Shown in pieces: positions 21,752-31,899 of a stretch of DNA of 64,000 bases. The DNA is from Mycolicibacterium bacteremicum. Its GTDB lineage: Bacteria > Actinomycetota > Actinomycetes > Mycobacteriales > Mycobacteriaceae. How positions within the stretch are numbered: position 1 is the first letter of the stretch; every line of letters begins with the position of its first letter. The notes beneath the pieces are model-generated. The model was not told the DNA's origin, made no database searches, and saw nothing but the letters and a program-made list of their open reading frames with translations. A program made the translations under genes and the position numbers. Location: contig NZ_MVHJ01000013.1 in NCBI RefSeq assembly GCF_002086115.1, forward strand, positions 1 to 64,000, written 5' to 3'.

Positions 21752-24319
21752 TCAGGCAGCCAGGGGGGTGTAGTCGGTGGTGCGCTGCCGGGCCGGCCGG
21801 CCGATGCCCTCGGCGATGGCCACCAGCTCGGCGACGGTCTTGGCCGAACCGTTCTCCGACCCGGCCATCCGCGAGATGGTCTCTTCCATCAGCGTGCCGC
21901 CCAGATCGTTTGCCCCGCCGTTGAGCATCACCTGCGTGCGCTCGATGCCCAGCTTCACCCAGCTGGTCTGGATGCTGGGAATCCGGCCGTGCAACATGAT
22001 CCTGGCCAGCGCATGCACCGCGCGGTTGTCCCGGTGTGTGGGGCCCGGCCGGGCACCGCCGGCCAGATACAGCGGCGAGGACTGGTGCACGAACGGCAGC
22101 GGCACGAACTCGGTGAAACCACCGGTGCGGTCCTGGATGTCGCGCAGCACGTTCAGGTGCCCCACCCAGTGCTTGGGGGTGTCGACGTGCCCGTACATCA
22201 TCGTCGAACTCGAGCGCAGCCCGACCTCGTGCGCCGTGGTGACCACCTCGATCCATTCCGAGGCGGGCAGCTTGCCCTTGGTCAGCACCCAGCGGACCTC
22301 GTCGTCGAGGATCTCGGCCGCCGTGCCCGGGATCGAACCGAGACCGGCCGCCCGCAACTCGGTCAGCCACTCCCGCACCGACATTCCGCTGCGGGTGACT
22401 CCGTTGGCGATCTCCATCGGCGAGAAGGCATGCACGTGCATCGAGGGCACCCGGGCCTTCACCGCCCGCACCAGATCGGCGTATCCGGTGACCGGCAGTT
22501 CGGGGTCGATACCGCCCTGCATGCAGACCTCGGTGGCACCGGCGACGTGCGCCTCCCACGCCCGGTCGGCGACCTCGTCGGTGGACAGCGAATACGCGTC
22601 GGCATCGCCCTTGCGCTGTGCGAACGCGCAGAACCGGCAGCCCGTGTAGCAGATGTTGGTGAAGTTGATGTTGCGGTTGATCACGAAGGTGACGTCGTCA
22701 CCGATCACATCGCGCCGCAGCGAATCCGCCAGCGCGGCAACGGCGTCCAACGCCGGACCGTCCGCGGTGGCCAGCGCGAGGTACTCGTCGTCGGTGCACC
22801 CGCCCGGGTTGCGCTCGGCCGAGCGCAATGCGGCCAGCACATCGGTATCGATACGCTCGGGCGCGCGCGCCGCGAGCTCGGACACCTTCTCCCGGATGGA
22901 CTCCCAGTCCCCGAACGCGCTGTCGAGGTCGCTGCGCGTCTCGGTACGCCGGCCCTCGGAGTCGATGGCGGTGTGCAAATCGGTGCGGCCCAACGATTCC
23001 GAGGCCTCATCGGGTTCCTGCCACGGCCGACCCACCGGGTTCACATCCAGCGCCAGGCCGTCGTCGGAAGCCAGTGCGTCGACATGGCCCCGTACCCGCG
23101 GATCGATCCACGCCGCCCCGGCCTGTACGTACTGCGGTTGCGCCGTGAGCCGCTGCACCAGGTCATATCCGGCGTCGGCGGTGACGGCCGCGAGATCGTC
23201 GAGGTTGGGCCACGGCCGTTCCGGATTCACGTGATCCGGCGTCAGCGGGGACACCCCGCCCCAGTCGTCGACACCGGCGCCGATCAGCGCCAGGCATTCC
23301 GCCGGGGACACCAGGTTCGGCGGTGCCTGGATACGCATCTTCGGTCCCAGCACCAACCGCGTCACCGCGACGGTGGCCAGGAAGTCGTCGATCCCGGCGT
23401 CGGGTACCGCGGCCATGGCCGTGTGGTCCTTGGCCCGGAAGTTCTGCACGATCACTTCCTGGACGTGGCCGAACTCCTTGTGCGACTTGCGGATCGCGTG
23501 CATCGTCTCGGCGCGTTCGGTCAGCGTCTCACCGATACCGACCAGCAGGCCGGTGGTGAAGGGGATCGAGAGCCGGCCGGCATCGTCGAGGGTGCGCAGC
23601 CGGACGGCGGGATCCTTGTCCGGGCTGCCGTAGTGCGCCAACCCCTTGGTCTCGAACAGCCGCCGCGACGTCGTCTCCAGCATCATGCCCATCGACGGTG
23701 CGACAGGCTTGAGCCGGGACAGTTCGGTCCAGCTCATCACGCCGGGATTGAGGTGCGGCAGCAGACCGGTCTCCTCCAGCACCCGGATCGCCATCGCCCG
23801 GACATAGTCCAGGGTGGAGTCGTAGCCCCGCTCGTCGAGCCACTGCTTGGCCTCGTCCCAGCGGGCCTCCGGGCGGTCGCCCAGGGTGAAAAGCGCTTCT
23901 TTGCAGCCGAGCTCGGCGCCCCGGCGGGCGACATCGAGGATCTCGTCGGGCTCCATGAACATGCCCTTGCCTTCGGCGCGCAACTTGCCCGGCACGTTCA
24001 CGAAGGTGCAGTAGTGGCACTTGTCGCGGCAGAGATGGGTCACCGGGATGAAGACCTTGCGCGAATAGCTGACCGGCAGCCGGCCGGTGGCGCCGCGCCG
24101 GCCCGCCGATTCCAGGCCGGCGTCGCGCACCCGGGCGGCGCTGGCACACAGGTCGGCCAGGTCCGCCCCACGCGCGGTCATGGCGATGGCGGCCTCGTCG
24201 ACGTTGAGTGCGACGCCGTCGCGGGCGCGACGCAGTACTCGCCGCAGCGCGGAAGGGTTGGACTTCGGCGGGACCACCGGGCTGGGCAGATCGGAGCCGT
24301 GCTGGGGGTTCAGAGCCAC
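21752..24319 (-). CDS. fbiC: FO synthase (7,8-didemethyl-8-hydroxy-5-deazariboflavin synthase)
   Basis: 855-aa fusion of two radical-SAM enzymes that build the deazaflavin chromophore of coenzyme F420 from a pyrimidine (riboflavin precursor) and tyrosine. The CofG half has the cluster motif CRDKCHYC near residue 90; the CofH half has CYTGCRFC near residue 560. GTG at [10 protein letters not shown] gives the length expected for mycobacterial FbiC; the longer upstream frame is in the intergenic region. The gene is monocistronic with its own terminator-like repeat. An F420-binding Rv1155-like gene is elsewhere in the window (49821). Confidence 0.96.
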   Translation of the reverse strand: MALNPQHGSDLPSPVVPPKSNPSALRRVLRRARDGVALNVDEAAIAMTARGADLADLCASAARVRDAGLESAGRRGATGRLPVSYSRKVFIPVTHLCRDKCHYCTFVNVPGKLRAEGKGMFMEPDEILDVARRGAELGCKEALFTLGDRPEARWDEAKQWLDERGYDSTLDYVRAMAIRVLEETGLLPHLNPGVMSWTELSRLKPVAPSMGMMLETTSRRLFETKGLAHYGSPDKDPAVRLRTLDDAGRLSIPFTTGLLVGIGETLTERAETMHAIRKSHKEFGHVQEVIVQNFRAKDHTAMAAVPDAGIDDFLATVAVTRLVLGPKMRIQAPPNLVSPAECLALIGAGVDDWGGVSPLTPDHVNPERPWPNLDDLAAVTADAGYDLVQRLTAQPQYVQAGAAWIDPRVRGHVDALASDDGLALDVNPVGRPWQEPDEASESLGRTDLHTAIDSEGRRTETRSDLDSAFGDWESIREKVSELAARAPERIDTDVLAALRSAERNPGGCTDDEYLALATADGPALDAVAALADSLRRDVIGDDVTFVINRNINFTNICYTGCRFCAFAQRKGDADAYSLSTDEVADRAWEAHVAGATEVCMQGGIDPELPVTGYADLVRAVKARVPSMHVHAFSPMEIANGVTRSGMSVREWLTELRAAGLGSIPGTAAEILDDEVRWVLTKGKLPASEWIEVVTTAHEVGLRSSSTMMYGHVDTPKHWVGHLNVLRDIQDRTGGFTEFVPLPFVHQSSPLYLAGGARPGPTHRDNRAVHALARIMLHGRIPSIQTSWVKLGIERTQVMLNGGANDLGGTLMEETISRMAGSENGSAKTVAELVAIAEGIGRPARQRTTDYTPLAA

Positions 24320-24505
24320 TCCGGTGTAACCCCGCTGTCGGCGCGGATCATCCGCGCGTCTCACTATCTGGAACGGCTGCCGCAGGCATAGGGGCCACGA
24401 TAGCCTCCGACGAGACACCGCGGCGCGACCCGTCCGCCGAATCCCGCCCAGCCCGCTGACTAGGGCGTAAGTTATCCGGCGTCGGGACTGATCACAGGAG
24501 CTGTC

Positions 24506-25651
24506 ATGCGGTTGCGCGTACGTCCTTATCTGATGGCAGGCGTCGCAGTGCTGGCCGCCGGCAGCATCTCCTTGCCGACCTCGGTGACGCCGCCGAGTGC
24601 ACCGGCCGCCCGGCACGACAGCGTCGCGCTGACCGCGCAGACCCGGTCCTTCGACAAGCTCCCGACAGCCCTGGTCACGGTCCGCCCACCCGCCCCGGAC
24701 GAGGCGCCCACCGAGATCCCGAAACTGTTGGCCGAGGCCTTCGAGGCGGCACCCGCCGCCGCACCGTCGGCCCAGGCGAGCGCGCTGGCCTTTCCGGGGC
24801 TGAGCAACGCGATCATCGACACCTATTACACGGTGATGCCGTGGGTGGACTGGGGCGTCAACCTCGCGGTCTACGCCACCGAGTGGATCCCGATCGTCAA
24901 CTGGTTCACCCCGCAGTTCGACATCTTCTACTACAGCCTGATCCGGCCGATCATCACCAGCGCGGTGTTCAACATCGCCTACTGGGTCGGCGGCACGGTC
25001 AGCTTCGGTGAGGGACTGGCCAACTTCTTCAACGACACCGTCGCCGCCGGCGTCGGATTCGTCGACGCCGAGATCGACTGGTTGCTGAGCTTCCTGCCCC
25101 CACTGCCGCCGTTCTTCCCGTTCGCCGCGGCGGCGGAGGCCGTGATGGAGATCCAGGGCGCCCGCACCGCGGTGCAGAGCCCGACACCGGCAGACGCCGA
25201 GTCCGCGGCCGGGACGCCGGAGCCCACCGAGTCCGTGACACCGGAGCCCACCGACACCGACACCACCCCGGAACCGACGCAGCCCGTCGAGCCGACGGTT
25301 CCGGCCGACCCCGACCCGGCAGCGCAGACCCCGGCCGAGCCCGCAGCGGAGACCGAGGCGCCGGCCGACGGCGACCTCGAGGCTCCCCCGACGGACGCCG
25401 AGGATCTCACCGGCAACGAGGATCCGGCCGAGGACGAGAAGGACCCCGAGGACATCGACTCCGAAGACATCAAGGATGCAGAGGACATCAAGGACTCGGC
25501 AGACGGCAAGGACTCGGGAGACGGCAAGGACGCCGGGGACGACACCACGTCACGTCCCGACAAGGAGTCCACCGACGACAAGCCGGCGGACAAGACACCC
25601 GACACGTCCGAGAAGGACGAGAAGACCGACAAGCCCGGTTCCGACGCCTGA
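24506..25651 (+). CDS. Secreted protein with long acidic Pro/Glu/Asp/Lys tail
   Basis: 381 aa. Signal peptide with hydrophobic core ([16 protein letters not shown]). Residues about 95-210 form a hydrophobic, aromatic-rich helical domain ([23 protein letters not shown] region, [14 protein letters not shown]), suggesting membrane or envelope association. From about 215 the sequence becomes low complexity: first Pro/Thr/Glu, then acidic repeats such as [17 protein letters not shown] do not recognise the family. It occupies the position between fbiC and mshB where M. tuberculosis has a PE gene (PE12, from memory). An AGGAG ribosome-binding site precedes the ATG. Confidence 0.75.
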   Translation: MRLRVRPYLMAGVAVLAAGSISLPTSVTPPSAPAARHDSVALTAQTRSFDKLPTALVTVRPPAPDEAPTEIPKLLAEAFEAAPAAAPSAQASALAFPGLSNAIIDTYYTVMPWVDWGVNLAVYATEWIPIVNWFTPQFDIFYYSLIRPIITSAVFNIAYWVGGTVSFGEGLANFFNDTVAAGVGFVDAEIDWLLSFLPPLPPFFPFAAAAEAVMEIQGARTAVQSPTPADAESAAGTPEPTESVTPEPTDTDTTPEPTQPVEPTVPADPDPAAQTPAEPAAETEAPADGDLEAPPTDAEDLTGNEDPAEDEKDPEDIDSEDIKDAEDIKDSADGKDSGDGKDAGDDTTSRPDKESTDDKPADKTPDTSEKDEKTDKPGSDA

Positions 25652-25656
25652 TCCCG

Positions 25657-26082
25657 CTAGCCGTGGCGGCGTAACACCGCCGCCGGCGGCAGCAGCCCGC
25701 CGACGATGAGCAGCAGCACCGCGTAGGCCATCACCCCGGCTCCGTCGAACACCACATCGCCACCCGGCCCGCCGAGCGCCAGCCCCAGCACGGTGGCCAG
25801 CCAGGCCCACATCGGCAGCGCGGCGACCCGAACCGAGGACGTCCACTGCAACGCGACCCAGACCAGCGCGGCATTGACCGCCCCGCTGACCAACACGGTG
25901 ATCGGAAAGGGCACGCCGCCCAGCCGCAGGGAAAGGAGAAACGCAGAGATCAGCGCCGTCAGCACGCCGTCGAGGGCGAGCACACCGAGGACGACGGGCG
26001 GCAACCAGGCGGGCCCGTCCAGACGTTCGGCTGTCAGGTCGGGATGCTGTCGAGCAACGCGACCAGCGAGCCGATCACCCAC
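25657..26082 (-). CDS. Conserved membrane protein downstream of mshB
   Basis: Up to 141 aa with four hydrophobic helices (LPPVVLGVLALDGVLTALISAF; FPITVLVSGAVNAALVWVAL; ALPMWAWLATVLGLALGG; AYAVLLLIVGGLLPP) and almost no soluble part. The position corresponds to recalled Rv1171, of unknown function. The coordinates use the longest frame, but its first 16 codons overlap the 35-codon gene at 26034-26141, so the true start is probably a non-ATG codon near 26037 or further in. Same strand as mshB, likely cotranscribed. Confidence 0.65.
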   Translation of the reverse strand: MGDRLAGRVARQHPDLTAERLDGPAWLPPVVLGVLALDGVLTALISAFLLSLRLGGVPFPITVLVSGAVNAALVWVALQWTSSVRVAALPMWAWLATVLGLALGGPGGDVVFDGAGVMAYAVLLLIVGGLLPPAAVLRRHG

Positions 26083-26141
26083 TGGAGGTTGTCGGCACGG
26101 TCCTGCTGATGCTGCAGGTTGGGATCCAAGTCCGGGTCCAT
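26034..26141 (-). CDS. Small protein (35 aa) between mshB and the membrane gene
   Basis: Reads MDPDLDPNLQHQQDRADNLQ followed by WVIGSLVALLDSIPT: an acidic/polar N-terminal half rich in Gln and Asp, then a short amphipathic hydrophobic helix. It starts 30 bp after the mshB stop, with AAGG about 9 bases before the ATG. Composition is protein-like and different from the surrounding frames, but no homologue can be checked here, so it remains a candidate small gene of the mshB operon. Confidence 0.45.
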   Translation of the reverse strand: MDPDLDPNLQHQQDRADNLQWVIGSLVALLDSIPT

Positions 26142-26170
26142 GTCGCAGACCTTACCGCGTCGGCGGCCGG

Positions 26171-27022
26171 CTAACCGAGATTCAGGCCGGCCAGTAGATC
26201 CGTCTCGACACCGTCGGCGCCGCGGGTGCCCGCGGCCAGCACATAGTGCTCGATGCCCCACAGCGGCAGCGCGATCTTGTTCGACAGCGCCATCGAGTGC
26301 CCATCCGGGGCGACGGTCACCTGGGTGGCGTGCGCACGCAGCGCGGCGACCTTGGCCGGCAGGTGCTCGCGGGCGTCGATGACGGCGTCGACCTTCTCGT
26401 CGGGGAATCCGAAGGTGAAATCCTCGGCGTTGATGACCACCCAATCCGCGGGCGGCTCACCGATGTTGCGGAATCCCTCGACGAACCCGGACACCGCCAT
26501 CACCGTCCAGTAGAACTTCGGCACCTGCCAACCCGCGTCGGCCGCGGCGGCCACCGCGGCGGTGCTGACCTCGTGCACCCGGATGTGATCGGGATGGCCG
26601 TACCCGCCGTTGGGGTCGTATCCGACGACGACGTGCGGGCGGAACTCGGCGATGATCGCGACCAGCTCGGCGACCGGTTCGGCCAGCGGGGCCGCCACGA
26701 AGCTCTGCCGGTGCCGGGCCGGGGTGCCGGGCATACCGGAGTCGCGCCAGCGTCCGGCCCCACCGAGATAGTGCGGGGCGCCCACGCCGAGCGCGGCCAG
26801 CGCGGCGGTCAGTTCGGTCACCCGGTAGCCGCCGAGCTGATCGGCGGCGTCGACGGCCAGCCCGGCCCACTGCTCGCCGATCACCTCGCCCTCCTCGCCC
26901 ATGGTGCAGGTGACAACCCGCACGTCGGCGCCCTGGGCGGCGTAACGCGCGATGGTCGCCCCGGTGGTCAGCGATTCGTCGTCGGGATGGGCATGGACAA
27001 AGAGAAGCCGCGGTCTTTCCAC
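26171..27022 (-). CDS. mshB: Mycothiol biosynthesis N-acetylglucosaminyl-inositol deacetylase
   Basis: 283-aa zinc-dependent LmbE/PIG-L deacetylase that removes the acetyl group from GlcNAc-inositol, the second committed step of mycothiol synthesis. The metal motif HAHPDDES is at residues 10-17 (H12 and D15 as ligands) and the third ligand lies in [11 protein letters not shown]. Length and order match recalled Rv1170. It is divergent from the ClC gene with 17 bp between starts and leads a short minus-strand operon. Confidence 0.95.
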   Translation of the reverse strand: MERPRLLFVHAHPDDESLTTGATIARYAAQGADVRVVTCTMGEEGEVIGEQWAGLAVDAADQLGGYRVTELTAALAALGVGAPHYLGGAGRWRDSGMPGTPARHRQSFVAAPLAEPVAELVAIIAEFRPHVVVGYDPNGGYGHPDHIRVHEVSTAAVAAAADAGWQVPKFYWTVMAVSGFVEGFRNIGEPPADWVVINAEDFTFGFPDEKVDAVIDAREHLPAKVAALRAHATQVTVAPDGHSMALSNKIALPLWGIEHYVLAAGTRGADGVETDLLAGLNLG

Positions 27023-27039
27023 TCCCCTAGGTTTACCGT

Positions 27040-28269
27040 GTGCCGCCAGCCGATGCGAGACGCCGGACTCTGGAGTACGGCTGCGCGATCATCGCGATCG
27101 GTCTGCTCGCCGGCGCGGCCGGGGCCGCCACCACGCTGTTGTTGCACGGCATCGAACACCTCACCTACCACTACCGATTCGGCGACCTGCTCGACGGTGT
27201 GAGCGACAGCCATCCGCTGCGCCGGGCGCTCGGCCCGATGATCGGCGGCGCGCTGGCCGGCTGCGGATGGTGGCTGCTGCGCCGCAGATCGCCCGTCCCG
27301 AAGCTGTCGACGACCATCGCCGAGCACCGCCGCCTGCAGCGCGGCCCGCTGGCCGCCGACGCCGGGCTGCAAGTACTGGTCGTCGGGTCCGGAGCCTCGC
27401 TGGGTCGCGAAGGTGCGCCCCGCCAGCTGGCCGCCGTGCTGGGTGACGCAGCGACCGCGCGACTGACGCTGACGCCGCGGGACCGGGAGATCCTGTTGGC
27501 CTGCGCGGCCGGCGCCGGCCTCGGCGCGGTCTACAGCGTGCCGCTCGGCGGCGCGTTGTTCACCATCACGATCCTGCTGCGCAGCTGGCATCCCCGGGTG
27601 GTCGGGACCGCGTTGATCACGTCCAGCCTGGCGGTGGCGGTGGCTGCCCCGGTCACCCATCTGGATCACTCCCTGCACTGGCCGGACTCGACGTTGTCGT
27701 ATCTGTTCGCCGGATTGGCGGTGCTGATCGCGCCGCTGTCGGTGGGCATCGGGATCGCGTTCAACCGGATCACCGCGATGCCGGGGGCCCAGCTGACCGG
27801 CTGGTCGATCATCCCCGGCATCGCCGCCGCCGGATTGCTGACCGGAATCTGCTCGATCTGGTGGCCGCAGCTACCCGGAAACGGCCACAGCATCCTGGTC
27901 GTCAGCATCGATACCGAACTGACCATCACCTCGGCGTTCGCGATCCTGCTGCTGAAACCGGTCCTGACGGCGCTGTTCCTGCGGGCCGGCGCGGTCGGTG
28001 GACTGCTCACGCCGGCGTTGGCCACCGGCGCGGCGGCGGGATCGCTTGCCGCACTTCTGATCAACCACGTCACCGATGTGCACGTCAACACGTCGGCACT
28101 GGCATTGACCTGCGCGGCAGGGGTTCTGGCGATCACCCAGCGGGCTCCGGCGTTCGCCGCCCTGTTCGTCTGGGAGTTGGCTCATCCACCGATATGGCTG
28201 CTGGCGGTGTTCGCCCTTGCCGCCTACGGCGCGCACGGGTTGTGGCGCCGGACCGCAGACACGGGTTGA
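27040..28269 (+). CDS. ClC-family chloride channel/transporter
   Basis: 409-aa integral membrane protein of about 10 helices. The ClC motifs [12 protein letters not shown] (the GREGP region, with Ala for the last Pro) and [15 protein letters not shown] (the GxFxP region) are visible. The gating-glutamate position is present as GREGA. No CBS domains. GTG start 17 bp from the divergent mshB start. Short variants like this act as Cl-/H+ exchangers or anion channels; ion selectivity cannot be read. From memory M. tuberculosis lacks it at this site. Confidence 0.88.
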   Translation: MPPADARRRTLEYGCAIIAIGLLAGAAGAATTLLLHGIEHLTYHYRFGDLLDGVSDSHPLRRALGPMIGGALAGCGWWLLRRRSPVPKLSTTIAEHRRLQRGPLAADAGLQVLVVGSGASLGREGAPRQLAAVLGDAATARLTLTPRDREILLACAAGAGLGAVYSVPLGGALFTITILLRSWHPRVVGTALITSSLAVAVAAPVTHLDHSLHWPDSTLSYLFAGLAVLIAPLSVGIGIAFNRITAMPGAQLTGWSIIPGIAAAGLLTGICSIWWPQLPGNGHSILVVSIDTELTITSAFAILLLKPVLTALFLRAGAVGGLLTPALATGAAAGSLAALLINHVTDVHVNTSALALTCAAGVLAITQRAPAFAALFVWELAHPPIWLLAVFALAAYGAHGLWRRTADTG

Positions 28270-28313
28270 TCGGTACGGTCGAAGGCGTCGAGGAACAACC
28301 GGAAGGATATCCG

Positions 28314-30005
28314 TTGCCGACCAACTTCTATTCGCCCACCCCGTCCGCGTCCAAGCACGCGCTGTCCGCGCTCGCGCTGACCGCGGGCGTCCGGGTCGGA
28401 GTGCACCGCGACCCGGTGTACGCGTGGGCGCTGGACCCCGCACCCACCCGCAGGGTGGCCCTGGTCAGCGGCGGCGGCGCCGGCCATGAGCCGATGCACG
28501 CCGGATTCCTCGGCCGCGGCGGCCTGGACGCGGTGGCTCCCGGCGAGGTGTTCACCTCACCGCACAATCGCCAGATCCACGCTGCCAGTACCGAAGTCGC
28601 CCGCGAGGGCGGCGTGCTGCACATCGTGAAGAACTACACCGGCGACGTACTGAACTTTGCCATCGCCGCCGAGCGGCTGCGCGGTGACGGTATCGAGGTG
28701 GACCGGGTGCTCGTCGACGATGATCTGGGCTCCGAAGGCCAGGAGGTCGGCAGACGCGGCACCGGCGCCACCGTGGTGGTGGAGAAGATCCTCGGCGCGG
28801 CGGCCGATCGCGGCCTGACCCTGGCCGAACTCGTCGACCTCGGGCAGGCGGTGGTGGCATCATCGCGCTCTCTGGCGGTCGCCCAACGCGCGTGCACCAC
28901 GCCGGGTGCCGACCGCCCGGCCTTCGATGTCGAGCCCGGGACCCTGGAGTACGGCGTCGGCATCCACGGTGAGGCGGCGCGCGAATCCATCCCGCGGCCC
29001 GACCTCGACGACCTCGTCACGCGCATGGTCGGTGAACTGCTCGACAGCCTCCCGGCGACCGATGCCGGCGTGCTGGTGCTGGTGAACGGGCTCGGCGGGA
29101 CAGGTGATCTGGAGCTGCTGCACGTTCTGGCCGAGACCGCGCGAACCCTGTCCGAACGTGGGGTGGCGCTGCGCAGTGCGGTCGCGGGCACCTATGTCTC
29201 CGCCCTGGACATGGCAGGCTTCTCCATCACCCTCACCGCCGTCGGCGACGAGCAGTGGCTCGATGACTGGTGCGCCCCGCACGCGACCACATCATTGCCC
29301 GCACCGGTGCGCGCCGAGACCACCGTCACCGGTGCGGAGGCTGCCGATGCCGACGGCGAGCCCTCCCCGTGGCTGCGGGGTCTGGCCGATGACATCGCCG
29401 AGATCCGGGACGCGCTCAATGATCTCGACCGCCGTGCCGGTGACGGCGACATCGGGACCAACCTGGACAACGCATTACGTGCCGCGGTGCGGCGTGGCAC
29501 CGGCGCGCAGGCCGACCTGGCCGCGGATCTTCTTTCGCTGGGCACGGCGTTCTCCGAAGATGTCGGCGGCTCCAGCGGCCCGCTGTTCGGACTGGTGCTG
29601 ACCCGGATCGCGGCGCGGGTCGCCTCCGATGATGCTGCCGCACCCGCGGTTGCGGCGGCCCGCGGCCTGCGCGAGGGTGTCGAGGCCATCACCCGGGCCG
29701 GCGGCGCGCGCGTCGGCGACCGCACCATGGTCGATGCGCTGCACCCGGCCGGCTGGGACGGTGAGTCGCCGCGCGACACGCTCGACGACGCGGCGCTGGC
29801 GGCCGCCCTGGCCGGCGCGGTCTCGACCGCAGAGATGGTCGGTAAGCGCGGACGGTCCAGCTACGTGGGCGAAAAAGCCGTCGGCACAACCGATCCGGGC
29901 GCGCTGGCGGTGGTCGCTGTGCTCATCTCGATCGTCGAGCGCATCGACGGCGGGACCCACCGGGAGGAGTTGCGGACCCGGCTGGCCGGGCACATCCGCG
30001 GTTGA
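28314..30005 (+). CDS. Single-chain ATP-dependent dihydroxyacetone kinase (DhaK-DhaL)
   Basis: 563 aa. DhaK domain (1-330) has LVSGGGAGHEPMHAGF and the covalent substrate histidine in VGIHGEAARES. The C-terminal DhaL domain (about 355-563) has DRRAGDGDIGTNL, whose aspartates bind Mg-ADP/ATP, and SSGPLFG. It phosphorylates dihydroxyacetone to DHAP, linking glycerol/DHA use to glycolysis. The chosen start is TTG preceded by GGAAGG at 28301-28306; an in-frame TTG at 28266 inside the ClC end is an alternative. Closely follows the ClC gene. Its stop is 2 bp from the lpqW stop (convergent). Confidence 0.92.
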   Translation: MPTNFYSPTPSASKHALSALALTAGVRVGVHRDPVYAWALDPAPTRRVALVSGGGAGHEPMHAGFLGRGGLDAVAPGEVFTSPHNRQIHAASTEVAREGGVLHIVKNYTGDVLNFAIAAERLRGDGIEVDRVLVDDDLGSEGQEVGRRGTGATVVVEKILGAAADRGLTLAELVDLGQAVVASSRSLAVAQRACTTPGADRPAFDVEPGTLEYGVGIHGEAARESIPRPDLDDLVTRMVGELLDSLPATDAGVLVLVNGLGGTGDLELLHVLAETARTLSERGVALRSAVAGTYVSALDMAGFSITLTAVGDEQWLDDWCAPHATTSLPAPVRAETTVTGAEAADADGEPSPWLRGLADDIAEIRDALNDLDRRAGDGDIGTNLDNALRAAVRRGTGAQADLAADLLSLGTAFSEDVGGSSGPLFGLVLTRIAARVASDDAAAPAVAAARGLREGVEAITRAGGARVGDRTMVDALHPAGWDGESPRDTLDDAALAAALAGAVSTAEMVGKRGRSSYVGEKAVGTTDPGALAVVAVLISIVERIDGGTHREELRTRLAGHIRG

Positions 30006-30007
30006 GC

Positions 30008-31882
30008 TCAGGGCTGCTTGACCCATTTGCCGGCATCGCCGACGATCCCGACCGGCACCGCGCCGCTCAGGCTCACCCCGGCGACCCGGGGCCCGGCGGC
30101 GACGATCGTGGTGTCCTGCAGGATCGGCAGCACTGTGGCCAGCTCCCACAGCCGCGGTTCGACGGCGTCGATGACCTTGCCGATCTCCTCGGTGCCGCGC
30201 AGCGCCGCGTCGATCCTGGGCTGGATGCTGCGATCGCAGATCCCGGTGAGGTTACTCGGCGCCTGCACCAATTCCCCTGTGCCACCGGGCGGTGGCGGCG
30301 GTGTCGTACCGCTGGTGGTCGACGTCGGGCGCGGCGTCGGGGACGACGACGTCCTGGGCATCGTGGTGGTGACGGTGACGCTCGGCGTCGGGGTCACGGT
30401 GGACACGGCGGTGGCCTCCAGCGCCGGGCAGCCGTACCGCGACGCCAGCGCGGTGGCGAGGTCCCCGCCGGCGTGATGCCAGCCGACGATCGCGTCCACC
30501 GAATTGTCCACCAGCGCTTCGCTGTAGAGCTTCACCGGATCCAGTGCGGACACCGAGGCGGTGATCCCGACGCTGCGCAATTGGTCGGCGGCGGTGTTGG
30601 CCACCGCGATCGAGGTGGGGTCGTTGGCGGCCACCCCGAGCACCAGGGCCAGCCGTTCGCCGTCCTTGGTCAGCTGCCCGCGCGCCTCATCGGGCGCCGG
30701 GGTGCCCGGCGCGGAGGTCGCCGTCGGCGACACCGGGGCGATCTCATAGCCGGCGTCGGCCAGCAGTGCCAGCGCGTCCTCCTGGCTGATCGCCTGCGGC
30801 GCGGTGGGCACGTAACCGGGGTCCGATGGTGAGCGCACCTGGGCCTGGGCCAGCGTCACCGTGTTGTCCGAGCCGGCGCCGACCGCTGCCAGCAGATTGA
30901 CGTCGAGCAGTCCGAGCAGCGCCTTGCGCACCTGCACATCGGTCAGGGCGGGCTGCTGGGCGCGCAGCGTCAGTTGCATGACGCGCGGGGTGACGATGCG
31001 TGCGGTCCGCACGTCCGGGATCGCCGACAGCTGCGCGAAGGCCGCCTGCCCGCCGTGCACCTGGGCCACCTGGGTGTCCCCGTTGCGGATCGAGTCGGCA
31101 AGGGCCGCAGGCGATCCGCCGCGCCGGAACAGGATCTCGTCGGGGGCGGCGGGCTGACCCCAGTAGCGGTCGTTGCGCGCCAACAGGATCTCGTCGCGCT
31201 GCGGGTCGATGCTCTCCACCCGGAACTGGCCGCCGGTCACCGGCAGGGCACGCGCCAGGCCCGCGCCGAAGCTGCCGGGCATGTCCTTGACGATGTGCGC
31301 GGGCAGGATGTCGTTGAACAGTTCCCGCCACGCCGGGTAGGGCTGGGAGAAGGTCACGACGGCGGTTTTGCCACCCTCGACCGACTGCACCCCGGTGATC
31401 AGGTCGTAGCCGGCCGGGTCGACGACGCCGGGCACGCTGACCATCTGGCGCCACAGATACCAGAAATCGTCGGCGCCGATCGGCGCGTTGTCGGTCCAGG
31501 CCGCCTCCGGCCGGATCTTGTAGGTGACGGTGAACGGATCCTCGCCGGTGACCTCCGCGGAGTCCAGCAGCGTGCGGTCCATCTCCCACCGCGACCCGGT
31601 CGGCGTCGCCGGGTCCGGGATGGGCCGGAAGGAGCTGGGCAGCACCAGCGCGGCGACCGCCGCGTTGACCGAGGACTGATCCGAGAGCAGGTGTGGGTTG
31701 AACCCGGCACCGATGGCATCGATGGCCATGATGATCTGCATGGCCCGCGCCGGTGGCGGCGGCGGGGTCTGCGTGGTCTCGGTGCTCTGCGGAGCCGGCG
31801 GCGGGCTGACCGTGCACCCGGCCAGAATCAGTGCCGACAGCACGGCGACAAGCCTGGTGAAGCGGTGTCGGGCTGTCGGCAC
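30008..31882 (-). CDS. lpqW: Lipoprotein LpqW (solute-binding family 5-like), lipomannan/PIM regulator
   Basis: 624 aa. Lipoprotein signal peptide with lipobox LAGC and acylated Cys23. The body is an oligopeptide-binding-protein (SBP_bac_5) fold interrupted by a Thr/Pro-rich, low-complexity segment (about residues 490-545). In M. smegmatis LpqW controls flux between polar PIMs and LM/LAM, with genetic interaction with pimE, which is also in this window. GTG start, 17 bp downstream of typA on the same strand. The longer open frame upstream overlaps typA and is rejected. Confidence 0.92.
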   Translation of the reverse strand: MPTARHRFTRLVAVLSALILAGCTVSPPPAPQSTETTQTPPPPPARAMQIIMAIDAIGAGFNPHLLSDQSSVNAAVAALVLPSSFRPIPDPATPTGSRWEMDRTLLDSAEVTGEDPFTVTYKIRPEAAWTDNAPIGADDFWYLWRQMVSVPGVVDPAGYDLITGVQSVEGGKTAVVTFSQPYPAWRELFNDILPAHIVKDMPGSFGAGLARALPVTGGQFRVESIDPQRDEILLARNDRYWGQPAAPDEILFRRGGSPAALADSIRNGDTQVAQVHGGQAAFAQLSAIPDVRTARIVTPRVMQLTLRAQQPALTDVQVRKALLGLLDVNLLAAVGAGSDNTVTLAQAQVRSPSDPGYVPTAPQAISQEDALALLADAGYEIAPVSPTATSAPGTPAPDEARGQLTKDGERLALVLGVAANDPTSIAVANTAADQLRSVGITASVSALDPVKLYSEALVDNSVDAIVGWHHAGGDLATALASRYGCPALEATAVSTVTPTPSVTVTTTMPRTSSSPTPRPTSTTSGTTPPPPPGGTGELVQAPSNLTGICDRSIQPRIDAALRGTEEIGKVIDAVEPRLWELATVLPILQDTTIVAAGPRVAGVSLSGAVPVGIVGDAGKWVKQP

Positions 31883-31899
31883 GAGATTCAGGGTATCGG

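Noticed and set aside
21689..24391. 900-codon plus-strand open frame opposite fbiC
   Set aside because: Mirrors the codon structure of fbiC, which has both radical-SAM motifs; the plus frame has no domain.
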